DNA of 64,000 bases. Source: Modestobacter italicus (GTDB taxonomy: Bacteria > Actinomycetota > Actinomycetes > Mycobacteriales > Geodermatophilaceae). The first letter of the stretch is position 1. Every line of letters begins with the position of its first letter. Location: assembly GCF_019799965.1 (NCBI RefSeq), contig NZ_JABGCJ010000007.1, positions 186,001 through 250,000 of the forward strand, read 5' to 3'. Both the position numbers and the translations under genes were made by a program. Shown here piece by piece: positions 22,613-30,804 of the stretch. A model generated the notes under the pieces. That model was not told the origin of the DNA and made no database searches. It saw only the letters and a program-made list of their open reading frames with translations.

Positions 22613-24051
22613 GGCTGGGAGCCCTCGCTCTGGTCGGTGTTCGCCGGGCCGATGACCGGCGGTGGGGTCACCCGGTCCGTGCCCGGCCGGGCGGCGGCCG
22701 GGTTCACCGCACGGAACGTGCCGGTGTCGACCGCGTCGAAGGTGGAGTGCAGGTCCAGCTCGGCCTCGATGACCCGGGCCAGCCGGCGCACGCCCTCCCG
22801 GATGCGGTCCGGCTCGGGGTAGCAGTAGGACAGCCGCATGTACTCGCGGCCGGAGCCGTCGGCGTAGAAACCGATGCCCGGGACGTAGGCCACGTGGGCC
22901 GCGACCGCGCGGGGCTGCATCAGCTTGGCGTCCAGCCCGTCGGGCAGCTTGAGCCAGACGTAGAAGCCCCCGTCCGGACGGGTCCAGGTGGTGCCCGCCG
23001 GCATCAGCGCCGACAGCGACTCCAGGGTGGCGTCGCGGCGCTCCCGGTACAGCTCGGTGAAGACCTTGATCTGCTCCCGCCACGGCTGGGTGTCCAGGTA
23101 CCGGGCGACGGCGTACTGGGTGAGCGAGGGCGGGCAGAGCACCTGCGCCTCGGTGGCCAGCACCAGCTTCTCCCGGACGGCGAGCGGCGCCAGCACCCAG
23201 CCCACCCGCAGGCCCGGGGAGAACGTCTTGGAGAACGACCCCAGGTAGATGACCCGGTCGGCGTTGCGGGCCCGCAGCGCGCGCATCGGTTCCTGGTCGA
23301 AGCCGAGCAGGCCGTAGGGGTTGTCCTCGATGACCAGCAGGTCGTACTGCTCGGCGAGGGCGACGACGGCCTGCCGCCGCGGCTCGGTCAGGGTGACGCC
23401 GGCGGGGTTGTGGAAGTTGGGCACCGTGTAGAGGAACTTGACCCGCTCACCACGGGCCCGGCACTCCAGCAGTGCCTGCTCCAGCGCCTCGGGGATCAGG
23501 CCGTCGTCGTCCATCGCGACGTGCCGCACCTGGGCCTGGGCCGCCTGGAAGACACCGAGGGCACCGACGTAGGACGGCGCCTCGGCCAGGATCACGTCGC
23601 CGGGGTCGACGAACACCCGGGTGACCAGGTCGAGCCCCTGCTGCGAGCCGACGGTGACGACGACCTCGGTGGGCGAGGCGTCGGTGATGCCCTCCAGCGC
23701 CATGACGTCGCAGATCCGCTCGCGGAGCCGGGGGTCGCCCTGGCCGGAGCCGTACTGCAGCGTCTGGGCGCCCATCCCGGAGACGAGCTCACCGATCATC
23801 GAGCCGACGGCGTCCAGCGGCAGGGCGGTGACCGCGGGCATGCCGCCGGCCAGCGAGACGACCTCGGGCCGGCTGACCACGGAGAACAGCGCCCGGATCT
23901 CCGAGCTCTTCATCCCGTGCGTGCGTGCTGCGTACCGGTCTGCCAGGGGGTCCAGCCGCGGGTGCCGCGGGGAGACGTGCGGGGACGCACCGCTGGAGTA
24001 CGCCCCGGCCTGACCGGTTCCGACCGAGGGGTCGGGCACAGGAGGGGTCAC
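22609..24051 (-). CDS. PLP-dependent aminotransferase, class I/II
   Basis: A 480-aa fold-type I aminotransferase, most like 2-aminoadipate/aromatic (LysN/Kat) types. The PLP lysine lies in YLGSFSKTFSPGLRVGW; VVVTVGSQQGLDLV, YTVPNFHNPAGVTL and IEDNPYGLLGFD are family motifs. About 60 residues precede the core. The GTG at 24051 is preceded 7 nt upstream by TAGACT (24059-24064), with no ribosome site, so a leaderless mRNA is likely. It overlaps the ATP-grasp ligase by 4 nt. In mycobacteria a related gene also lies between parB and cwlM. Confidence 0.88.
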   Translation of the reverse strand: MTPPVPDPSVGTGQAGAYSSGASPHVSPRHPRLDPLADRYAARTHGMKSSEIRALFSVVSRPEVVSLAGGMPAVTALPLDAVGSMIGELVSGMGAQTLQYGSGQGDPRLRERICDVMALEGITDASPTEVVVTVGSQQGLDLVTRVFVDPGDVILAEAPSYVGALGVFQAAQAQVRHVAMDDDGLIPEALEQALLECRARGERVKFLYTVPNFHNPAGVTLTEPRRQAVVALAEQYDLLVIEDNPYGLLGFDQEPMRALRARNADRVIYLGSFSKTFSPGLRVGWVLAPLAVREKLVLATEAQVLCPPSLTQYAVARYLDTQPWREQIKVFTELYRERRDATLESLSALMPAGTTWTRPDGGFYVWLKLPDGLDAKLMQPRAVAAHVAYVPGIGFYADGSGREYMRLSYCYPEPDRIREGVRRLARVIEAELDLHSTFDAVDTGTFRAVNPAAARPGTDRVTPPPVIGPANTDQSEGSQP

Positions 24052-24123
24052 CTGTCGGAGTCTAAGCCGCCGCCTCCGCAGCGGGACCGTCAGGAGCACC
24101 CTCGCCGGACGCGCCGGCGGCCG

Positions 24124-25251
24124 TCAGCCGCGGGCGGGCAGCAGGAAGGTGCCGGTGGGCGGATCGGCCTCGGCGGGCAGGAACAGCCGCTGGACCGCGG
24201 CGACGACGGCCTGGGCGATGGTGCTGCGCAGCCGGGCGTCCAGCAGGAGCAGCCGGTCGACCGGGTGGGACAGGTAGCCGCAGTCGACCCGGACGGCGGG
24301 CATGCGGGTCATCCGCAGGATGTCCCAGGTCTTGGGGTGCGAACCGCAGTCGAGCATGCCGGTGCGGGCGATGACCTCGCGGCGCACCAGGTTCGCGAAC
24401 TGCTCGCCCACGGTGGAACTGGCCCCGGACCCGGTGCCGTAGTAGTAGCTGGCCACCCCCCGGGCGTGCGCGGAACCGTGCGCCTCCATGTGCAGGGAGA
24501 GGAACAGGTCGGCGCGGGCCTGGTTGGCGAAGGCGGTGCGGTCCTCGGCCGTGGGGTCGACGGTCCGGCCGCGGGTGAGGTAGACGGTGGCACCGGCCGC
24601 GGCCAGCCGGCCCTCGATCCGGGACGCCAGGTCGAAGACCAGGTCGGACTCGGTGGTCTCCCCGGCGGTGTACCCGGTGTCCTCGCCGCCGTGGCCGGGG
24701 TCGATGACGATGACCCGGCCGATCAGGTGTGAGCCGGACTCCACCATGGAGGCGCTCTGCCGCAGCAGCTGCGGCCGGCCGCCGGTCACCCGCCGGCCCA
24801 GCTGCTTGAGCGCCCGCAGGGTCGCCGGACCGCAGGTGCCGTCGGGGGTCAGGCCGTAGTCGCGCTGGAAGCCGCGCAGCCCGTTCTCGGTGTCCGGGCC
24901 GAGGATGCCGTCGGCCGGGCCGGCGTCGTAGCCCAGCTCCAGCAGCAGCTCCTGCAGGCGGCGCACGTCGTCACCGCGGGCCGGGTGCTCGGGGTCGAAG
25001 CGCAGCAGCCGGTCGCCCAGCGACCAGCGGGCCTCGTTGAGCGCGCGGTAGGTCTCGTCACCGACACGGCCGTCGACCGACAGCCCGCGCACCTGCTGGA
25101 AGTGCCGGACGGCGAGCTCGGTGGCGGTGTCGTAGTCGGCCACCGGACCCGCCGGCTGGGCGGGGTCGCCGGGGAGCAGGTCGAGGGAACGGAGCACCGA
25201 CTGCACCTCGGCCACCGCGGGGCCGGTGCTGCCGAGTCGCAGGACGTCCAT
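24124..25251 (-). CDS. cwlM: CwlM-like N-acetylmuramoyl-L-alanine amidase homologue
   Basis: A 375-aa protein with two N-terminal peptidoglycan-binding repeats (about 5-70 and 85-150) and a C-terminal Amidase_3 domain. Zinc ligands are visible: His in IDPGHGG, Glu in TTESDLV and His in SLHMEAHG. The place of the catalytic Glu near the end (family VExGFLSN) reads VRVDCGYLSHP, i.e. Asp. No signal peptide is present, so the protein should be cytoplasmic. That matches mycobacterial CwlM, a cytoplasmic activator of MurA rather than a hydrolase, also found next to trxA-trxB. A regulatory role here is inferred from this similarity. Confidence 0.85.
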   Translation of the reverse strand: MDVLRLGSTGPAVAEVQSVLRSLDLLPGDPAQPAGPVADYDTATELAVRHFQQVRGLSVDGRVGDETYRALNEARWSLGDRLLRFDPEHPARGDDVRRLQELLLELGYDAGPADGILGPDTENGLRGFQRDYGLTPDGTCGPATLRALKQLGRRVTGGRPQLLRQSASMVESGSHLIGRVIVIDPGHGGEDTGYTAGETTESDLVFDLASRIEGRLAAAGATVYLTRGRTVDPTAEDRTAFANQARADLFLSLHMEAHGSAHARGVASYYYGTGSGASSTVGEQFANLVRREVIARTGMLDCGSHPKTWDILRMTRMPAVRVDCGYLSHPVDRLLLLDARLRSTIAQAVVAAVQRLFLPAEADPPTGTFLLPARG

Positions 25252-25376
25252 GTGCCGGTCGTCGCTCCTGTCCGGGGTCGGTGGCCGGTGGTGGACCGGC
25301 GGTGCGTCGGGTCGATTGTGGCCGGGTGCCCGGTCGCCGCGCGCACCGGGGCCGTCACAGGGCGCCCGGAGCGCGG

Positions 25377-25411
25377 CGAGGCCCGCCGGTCCTCAGGACC
25401 GGCGGGCCTCG
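25377..25411 (-). terminator. strong hairpin after trxA
   Basis: A perfect 17-bp stem (25377-25393 with 25395-25411) around a single C, effectively a small loop. It lies about 50 nt past the trxA stop and before the cwlM-like gene, so it probably ends the trxB-trxA transcript. Confidence 0.85.
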
Positions 25412-25462
25412 TCAGTGGTGCAGCGGACGGGCGTCCGCGGGGCCGGCCGGAGCCGGCGGGGA

Positions 25463-25792
25463 TCAGATGTAGTCGGAGAGGTCCGACAGGATGGCGCCCT
25501 TGGGCTTGGCGCCGATGATGCTCTTGACCGGCTTGCCGCCCTGGAACACGGTCATCGTCGGGATCGACATGACCTGGTAGTCACGGGCGATCTGCGGGTT
25601 CTCGTCGATGTTCAGCTTGGCGATCGTGAGCTTGTCGGCGTGCTCGGCCGCGATCTCCTCGAGCACCGGGGCGACCATCTTGCACGGCCCGCACCACTCG
25701 GCCCAGAAGTCGACCAGCACGGGCTTGTCGCTGCCCAGGACGTCGCTGGCGAAGCTGGCGTCGGTCACGGTCACGGTGTTCTTGCCTGCCAT
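25463..25792 (-). CDS. trxA: thioredoxin
   Basis: A 109-aa cytoplasmic thioredoxin, reduced by the neighbouring TrxB. The active site WCGPC lies at about residues 33-37 in FWAEWCGPCKMVAPVLEEIA; the cis-proline loop reads MSIPTMTVFQGG. Length and start (MAGKNTVTVTD) are standard. It follows trxB by 70 nt on the same strand and is followed by a strong hairpin. Confidence 0.96.
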   Translation of the reverse strand: MAGKNTVTVTDASFASDVLGSDKPVLVDFWAEWCGPCKMVAPVLEEIAAEHADKLTIAKLNIDENPQIARDYQVMSIPTMTVFQGGKPVKSIIGAKPKGAILSDLSDYI

Positions 25793-25862
25793 GGTGCTGC
25801 TCCCTGTGGTTGCTCGGAGGTGCTGGTCTGTCCAACAGGCGGGCGGGCGGGTCTATGCCCGC

Positions 25863-26879
25863 TCAGCGCTCGTCGAAGGTCTCGGCGAGCCAGCGCTCGG
25901 CGTCGATCGCGGCGGACGCGCCGGTGCCGGCCGAGGTGATGGCCTGCCGGTAGATGTGGTCGACGACGTCACCGCAGGCGAACACGCCCTCGATGCTGGT
26001 GTGGGTGGTCGGGTGGTCGACCACCACGTACCCCTCGTCGTCCAGCTTCAGCTGACCGACGAACAGCTCGGTGCGCGGGTCGTGGCCGATCGCGACGAAC
26101 AGGCCGCTGACCGGCAGCTTCTCGGTGGCACCGGTGGCGACGTCGGTCAGCTCGACGGCGTCGACCGTGGTGTCGCCGTGCACCTCGGTGACCTGCTTGC
26201 CCAGCGCCCAGCGGATCTTCTCGTTGTCCTGGGCGCGCTTCTGCATGATCTTCGACGCGCGGAGCTCCTCGCGGCGGTGCACCACGGTGACCGTCTTGGC
26301 GAAGCGGGTGAGGAAGGTGGCCTCCTCCATCGCCGAGTCGCCACCGCCGACGACCACGATGTCCTGGTCGCGGAAGAAGAAGCCGTCACAGGTGGCACAG
26401 GCGGAGACCCCGCGGCCGAGCAGTCGCTGCTCGTTGTCCAGGCCGAGGTACCGGTACTTGGAGCCGGTGGCAACGATCACCGCGTGGGCGCGGTGCACCT
26501 CGTCGCCGACCTTGACGATCTTCGGGTCGACGGTGAGGTCGACCTCGGTGACGTCCCGGGCGACCAGCTCGGCGCCGAAGCGCTCGGCCTGGGTGCGCAT
26601 GTCGTCCATCAGCTGCGGGCCCTGGACGCCCTCGGGGAAACCGGGGAAGTTCTCCACCTCGGTGGTGGTCATCAGCGCGCCGCCGAACTGCGAGCCCTCG
26701 AAGACCAGGGGGTGCAGGTTCGCGCGGGCGGCGTACGTGGCAGCGGTGTACCCGGCGGGACCGGACCCGATGATGATCAGGTCACGGACCCCGTCGTGCT
26801 CCGCCGGGGGGATGGCGGGCGGCCCGTCGGTCGAGACCGCGGGACCGGGCGTCGGCTGGTTCGTCGTCACGGGGCGCAC
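25863..26879 (-). CDS. trxB: thioredoxin-disulfide reductase
   Basis: A 338-aa low-molecular-weight FAD enzyme that passes NADPH electrons to thioredoxin. The FAD motif [19 protein letters not shown], redox pair CATC ([10 protein letters not shown]), NADPH motif [19 protein letters not shown] and C-terminal FAD motif [16 protein letters not shown] are all present. Start choice: GTG at 26879 lies 7 nt after TACCCT (26887-26892), so a leaderless transcript is likely; GTG at 26870 is a close alternative, and either gives about 30 extra residues before the FAD domain. Confidence 0.95.
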   Translation of the reverse strand: MRPVTTNQPTPGPAVSTDGPPAIPPAEHDGVRDLIIIGSGPAGYTAATYAARANLHPLVFEGSQFGGALMTTTEVENFPGFPEGVQGPQLMDDMRTQAERFGAELVARDVTEVDLTVDPKIVKVGDEVHRAHAVIVATGSKYRYLGLDNEQRLLGRGVSACATCDGFFFRDQDIVVVGGGDSAMEEATFLTRFAKTVTVVHRREELRASKIMQKRAQDNEKIRWALGKQVTEVHGDTTVDAVELTDVATGATEKLPVSGLFVAIGHDPRTELFVGQLKLDDEGYVVVDHPTTHTSIEGVFACGDVVDHIYRQAITSAGTGASAAIDAERWLAETFDER

Positions 26880-26981
26880 AACGGACAGGGTAGGTGCGCC
26901 ATTCCCCGGTTGCCCCGACGCCACCCGCACGGGTCACGGGTCGGACGGTGCGGTCCGGAGCTCGCCGCGGTGGGGCCTCGC

Positions 26982-28613
26982 TCAGCCGGCGGCGGTGATG
27001 GTGACCTCGGCGAGGTCGGCGCTGAAGCCGTCGTCGACGGCCACCAGGCCGGTGACCCAGACCAGCACGTGACGGCTGGTCACCGGTGCGTCGAAGGTGA
27101 GGTCGTCGGTGCCACTCAGCTCGCCGGTGGCGGCGGTGCTGAACGCCTCGAGGTCGTCGTCGGGTGTACCCCCGGTGCGCACCTCGACCGTCGCGCCGGG
27201 CAGCGTCGTCTGCACCGAGACCCCGGCCAGCGACTGCTCGCTGCCCAGGTCGTAGAGCACGCCGACGCCGGGCTTGAGGTTGCCGAAGTCGGCCGAGCCC
27301 CGGTAGGTCAGCGTCGACCAGCTGGTGGCCGGGTCGCCGTCGAAGCTGCGCGGGACGGCGTCGTCGTTCTCGGGCTCGCCGTCACCGAAGGGGTCGAACA
27401 CGGTGGCGGCGGAGATCGGCACGGGGCTCCCGGCGACCGGGGCCTCGCCCGCGCCGCCGGCGGGGGCGCTGACCGAGGGCACCGAACCGGCGGGGTCCTC
27501 GTCGACGTTGCCGGCCACGGAGAGCACGTTCGTGCCGAACCACCAGCCGATGGCGATGACCATCACCAGGGCCAGGAGGGGCAGCCCGACGACGGCCAGC
27601 CGGCGCCGGGCGGTCGGCTCGGGCCCCGACGGGGGGCGCTCCCGGTCGTCCAGCGCGGTGAACGTCTCACCGAGGTCCAGGTCGTCCTCGTCGTCGACGG
27701 GACGGGCGTGCCGGGCGGCCAGCGGGCGGGCGAGCGACGCCCCGGGGACGGGGGGCAGGGTCGACCGGTCGAGCCGGACGGGCCGCTCGCCGTCGCCGGC
27801 CGACCGGGCCTCCTCGGCCTCGGCCAGGTCGCGGCGGTCGCGGAGCCGGCGCATCCAGCCGCTGTCGATGCCGGCGTCCGGGCCGGTGGCCTCCTGCGGG
27901 CCGGTGGTGGCGCGCGGCCGCTCGGCGAGCAGGGAGACCATCGTGCTGACGCTGGAGAGCCCGGTCGCCGGGTCGTCGGAGCGGGCGCGCCGGACCAGCG
28001 CGGCCAGGTCCGGTGAGCTGATGTGCACCTCGCCGCCGCCGGGGACGTCGGAGCGACGGCCGGTGAGGCATAGCTCGAGCAGCGCGCCGAGGGCGGTGAT
28101 GTCGCCCTTCTCGGTGCCGCTGGCCGCCGGGACGGCGAGCAGTCCCACCAGGCCACCGGGACGCAGCACCACGTGCTCCGGGGTCAGGCCGCCGACGGCG
28201 AGACCGACCCGGTGTGCCTCGGCGACGCCCTCGGCCAGCCGGCGGACGACGGCTCGCGTCTCCCGCTCCGGCAGCGGCCCCTCGGTGGCCAGCCAGTCGG
28301 AGAGCCGGGTGCCCTCGATCCACTCGTTGACCACGTAGGCCGCACCGCCGGACTCGGTGCTCCCGGTGCCCTCCGCAGCGTCGTAGACCATCGCGAGGGC
28401 CGGCGTCGCCAGGCCGCCCGCGGTCAGGGCCCGGTTGATCCACTCCCGGGCGGCCGGGCCGCCGGGGGTGTGCACCCGGAGCAGCACGTCGCGGTTGAGC
28501 ACCCGGTCGCGGGCGCGCCAGGAGCGGATGACCCCGGTGGGGGTCTGCTCATCTGGGGCCACCTGGTCGAGCGGGCGGTACCGGTCGGGCAGGCCAGTGG
28601 TCGTCGACGTCAC
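26982..28613 (-). CDS. MurJ-associated transmembrane pseudokinase
   Basis: A 543-aa protein with a kinase-like cytoplasmic domain (about 10-235), one transmembrane helix (about 339-360) and an extracellular discoidin-like beta domain (about 400-540, FDGDPATSWSTLTY). Catalytic residues are lost: the usual Lys of VAIK is Arg (VLLRVH), the HRD loop reads GGLTPEH, and no DFG is found. In Mycobacterium tuberculosis the same architecture is fused to the C-terminus of MurJ (MviN) and binds FhaA when phosphorylated; here it is a separate gene 70 nt downstream of murJ. A regulatory role in lipid II flipping is inferred. Confidence 0.85.
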   Translation of the reverse strand: MTSTTTGLPDRYRPLDQVAPDEQTPTGVIRSWRARDRVLNRDVLLRVHTPGGPAAREWINRALTAGGLATPALAMVYDAAEGTGSTESGGAAYVVNEWIEGTRLSDWLATEGPLPERETRAVVRRLAEGVAEAHRVGLAVGGLTPEHVVLRPGGLVGLLAVPAASGTEKGDITALGALLELCLTGRRSDVPGGGEVHISSPDLAALVRRARSDDPATGLSSVSTMVSLLAERPRATTGPQEATGPDAGIDSGWMRRLRDRRDLAEAEEARSAGDGERPVRLDRSTLPPVPGASLARPLAARHARPVDDEDDLDLGETFTALDDRERPPSGPEPTARRRLAVVGLPLLALVMVIAIGWWFGTNVLSVAGNVDEDPAGSVPSVSAPAGGAGEAPVAGSPVPISAATVFDPFGDGEPENDDAVPRSFDGDPATSWSTLTYRGSADFGNLKPGVGVLYDLGSEQSLAGVSVQTTLPGATVEVRTGGTPDDDLEAFSTAATGELSGTDDLTFDAPVTSRHVLVWVTGLVAVDDGFSADLAEVTITAAG

Positions 28614-28683
28614 GGACGCTGCCGACCCCCTGATCGCTCATGGCCGGGGACGGCGCCCCCGGGTCGGGCACCGGACCGGCAGG

Positions 28684-30804
28684 TCACCGTGACCGCCCCA
28701 GCCGAGACCGGACGCCGGCCACTGCGTCCCGGAGCTCCGGGACGCCGACCACCACGGCACCCGCGACGACCGCGCTGCCCACCACCACGGTACCGAGGAC
28801 GACGGTCGCGAGCGAGCCCGCCGAGGACTCACCCAGGTAACGACCGGCCAGCGAGACGACGACCCAGCCCAGCGCCCCGGCGACGGCGGAGACCCCCGCC
28901 ATGTGGAGCACCGTGGTCGAGGCCTCGGCGCTGACCCGGACGCCCAGCTTGCGCCGCAGCGCGATGCTGCCGACCACCCAGCCGGCCACGTAGGTGACGC
29001 TGGTGGCCACCATCAGCCCGGCCACGACGTGCTCGGGGCTGACCAGGACGGGCACCAGCAGCAGCAGCGGCACCCGGACGGCGACCATCGCGACCTGGAT
29101 CAGCGTCGGGGTGCGGGCGTCCTTCATCGCGTAGAAGACCCGCAGCTGCAGCAGGGTCACTGCCATCGGGAGCAGTCCGAACGCGCCGAAGGCGAGGGCC
29201 ACGCCCACCCCGCGGGCGTCGGAGACGTCGGCGTTCCCCCGGGCGAAGGCGAGCACGCCCACGGCCGGCCCGAGCACCATCAGCAGCGCGGTGACCGGCA
29301 GCAGGCCGGTGGCCGACAGCCGGGTGCCCAGGGACAGGTCGGCGACCACTCCGGGGGTGTCGTGCCGCGCGGCGGCCCGGCTCATCCGGGGCAGGAGCGC
29401 GGTGAGCAGGGCGACACCGATGATCCCGTACGGCATCTGGAACAGCAGGCTGGCGTTGCTGAAGGCGAACGGGCCGAGCCCGCCGGCGTCCGCGGCGGCG
29501 TTGGCCACGACGCTGGCCACGACGACCCCGATCTGGCTGACCAGCACGTAGCCGATCACCCAGAGCCCGAGCGTGCCCGCCTCGCCCAGCCCGGTGCCGC
29601 GCAGCCCCCAGCGGGGCCGCAGCGGCACGCCGTTGCGGCCCAGCAGCGGGAGCAGCACGAAGGCCTGCACGGCGATGCCCAGGGTGGTGCCGATGCCGAG
29701 CAGCCAGACCTGGAAGGCGGTGATGGTGACGGGGGTCAGGTCGCCCGGCCCGGACGCCAGCAGGAAGACGGCGCCGGTGGCGATCACCACGACGTTGTTC
29801 AGCACTGGTGCCCAGGCCGGTGGACCGAACACCTGCCGCGCGTTGAGCACCGCCGTGGCCAGCGCACCGATCCCGTAGAAGACGATCTCGACCAGCAGGA
29901 TCCGGGCCAGCCAGTTGGCCAGCTCCACCTGGCCCGGGTCCTCCCGGATGCCCATCAGCCAGGTGAGCGCCGGCGCCGCGAGCACGGCCAGCACGGTGAG
30001 TGCGGCCAGCCCGACGGTGGCCAGGGTGAGCAGTCGCTGGGTGTACCGCACGCCGCCGTCGGCGTCCCGTTCCTGGGCACTGACCAGCAGCGGGACGACG
30101 ACCGAGGTCAGCACCCCGCCCAGCAGCAGCTCGTAGACGATGTTGGGCAGCGTGTTGGCCACGGTGTACGCGTTGCCGACCAGGCCGAAGCCCAGGGCGG
30201 CGGTGAGCACCACGGTGCGCAGGAAGCCGGTGAGCCGGGACACCAGGCTGGCCACGGCCATGGTGCCGGCGGCCCGCAGGACGCTCCGGCTGCCCCCGGA
30301 GGAGCCGCCGCGGGTGTCGCCGTCCTCGGGCTCGTCCGGCTCCTCCTCCAGGTACCGGGGCAGCGCGGGGACGACCGGGATCAGCTGGGTGTCGTCCGGG
30401 CCGGGGACGAAGCGGCGCGGCCGCGCCGGCGGGGGAACCGGTGGCAGCGGTGCGCGCCGCCGGGCGGCTCCGGGCGTGGGCGGTGGGGCTGCCGGGACGG
30501 CGGGCAGTGGCGGGCCGGCGGACAACGGTGGGACGGCGGGCTGCCCGGCGGCGGGCCGGGCAGCCGGGTAGCCCGGCGGCGGGGGCAGCGGGCGGGGCGT
30601 CGGCCGGGCGGCGGGGGCCGCCTCCTGGGCAGGGGCGGCCGGACGCGGCGACGGTGCGACGGGGCCGGCCCCGGTCGACGGGGCACCGCGGTAGGGCGGC
30701 GGGGGCAGCGGAGCGGCCGGCCGCGGGCGCTGCGGGCCGGGAGCCTCGCGGCCGTCGTCGGCGCGCTCCTGGTCCGGTGGGCCGGGGCGGCGGCTGCCGG
30801 TCAC
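28684..30804 (-). CDS. murJ: lipid II flippase MurJ (MviN)
   Basis: A 706-aa polytopic membrane protein of the MOP superfamily that flips lipid II for peptidoglycan synthesis. The core starts near residue 180 (AAGTMAVASLVSRLTGFLRTVVL), followed by about 14 hydrophobic segments, with the family motif SNASLLFQMPYGIIGVALLTALLPRMS. A Pro-rich, low-complexity cytoplasmic extension of about 175 residues precedes it. The GTG at 30804 overlaps the stop of the upstream DUF6049 gene (GTGA). The pseudokinase follows downstream. Confidence 0.93.
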   Translation of the reverse strand: MTGSRRPGPPDQERADDGREAPGPQRPRPAAPLPPPPYRGAPSTGAGPVAPSPRPAAPAQEAAPAARPTPRPLPPPPGYPAARPAAGQPAVPPLSAGPPLPAVPAAPPPTPGAARRRAPLPPVPPPARPRRFVPGPDDTQLIPVVPALPRYLEEEPDEPEDGDTRGGSSGGSRSVLRAAGTMAVASLVSRLTGFLRTVVLTAALGFGLVGNAYTVANTLPNIVYELLLGGVLTSVVVPLLVSAQERDADGGVRYTQRLLTLATVGLAALTVLAVLAAPALTWLMGIREDPGQVELANWLARILLVEIVFYGIGALATAVLNARQVFGPPAWAPVLNNVVVIATGAVFLLASGPGDLTPVTITAFQVWLLGIGTTLGIAVQAFVLLPLLGRNGVPLRPRWGLRGTGLGEAGTLGLWVIGYVLVSQIGVVVASVVANAAADAGGLGPFAFSNASLLFQMPYGIIGVALLTALLPRMSRAAARHDTPGVVADLSLGTRLSATGLLPVTALLMVLGPAVGVLAFARGNADVSDARGVGVALAFGAFGLLPMAVTLLQLRVFYAMKDARTPTLIQVAMVAVRVPLLLLVPVLVSPEHVVAGLMVATSVTYVAGWVVGSIALRRKLGVRVSAEASTTVLHMAGVSAVAGALGWVVVSLAGRYLGESSAGSLATVVLGTVVVGSAVVAGAVVVGVPELRDAVAGVRSRLGRSR

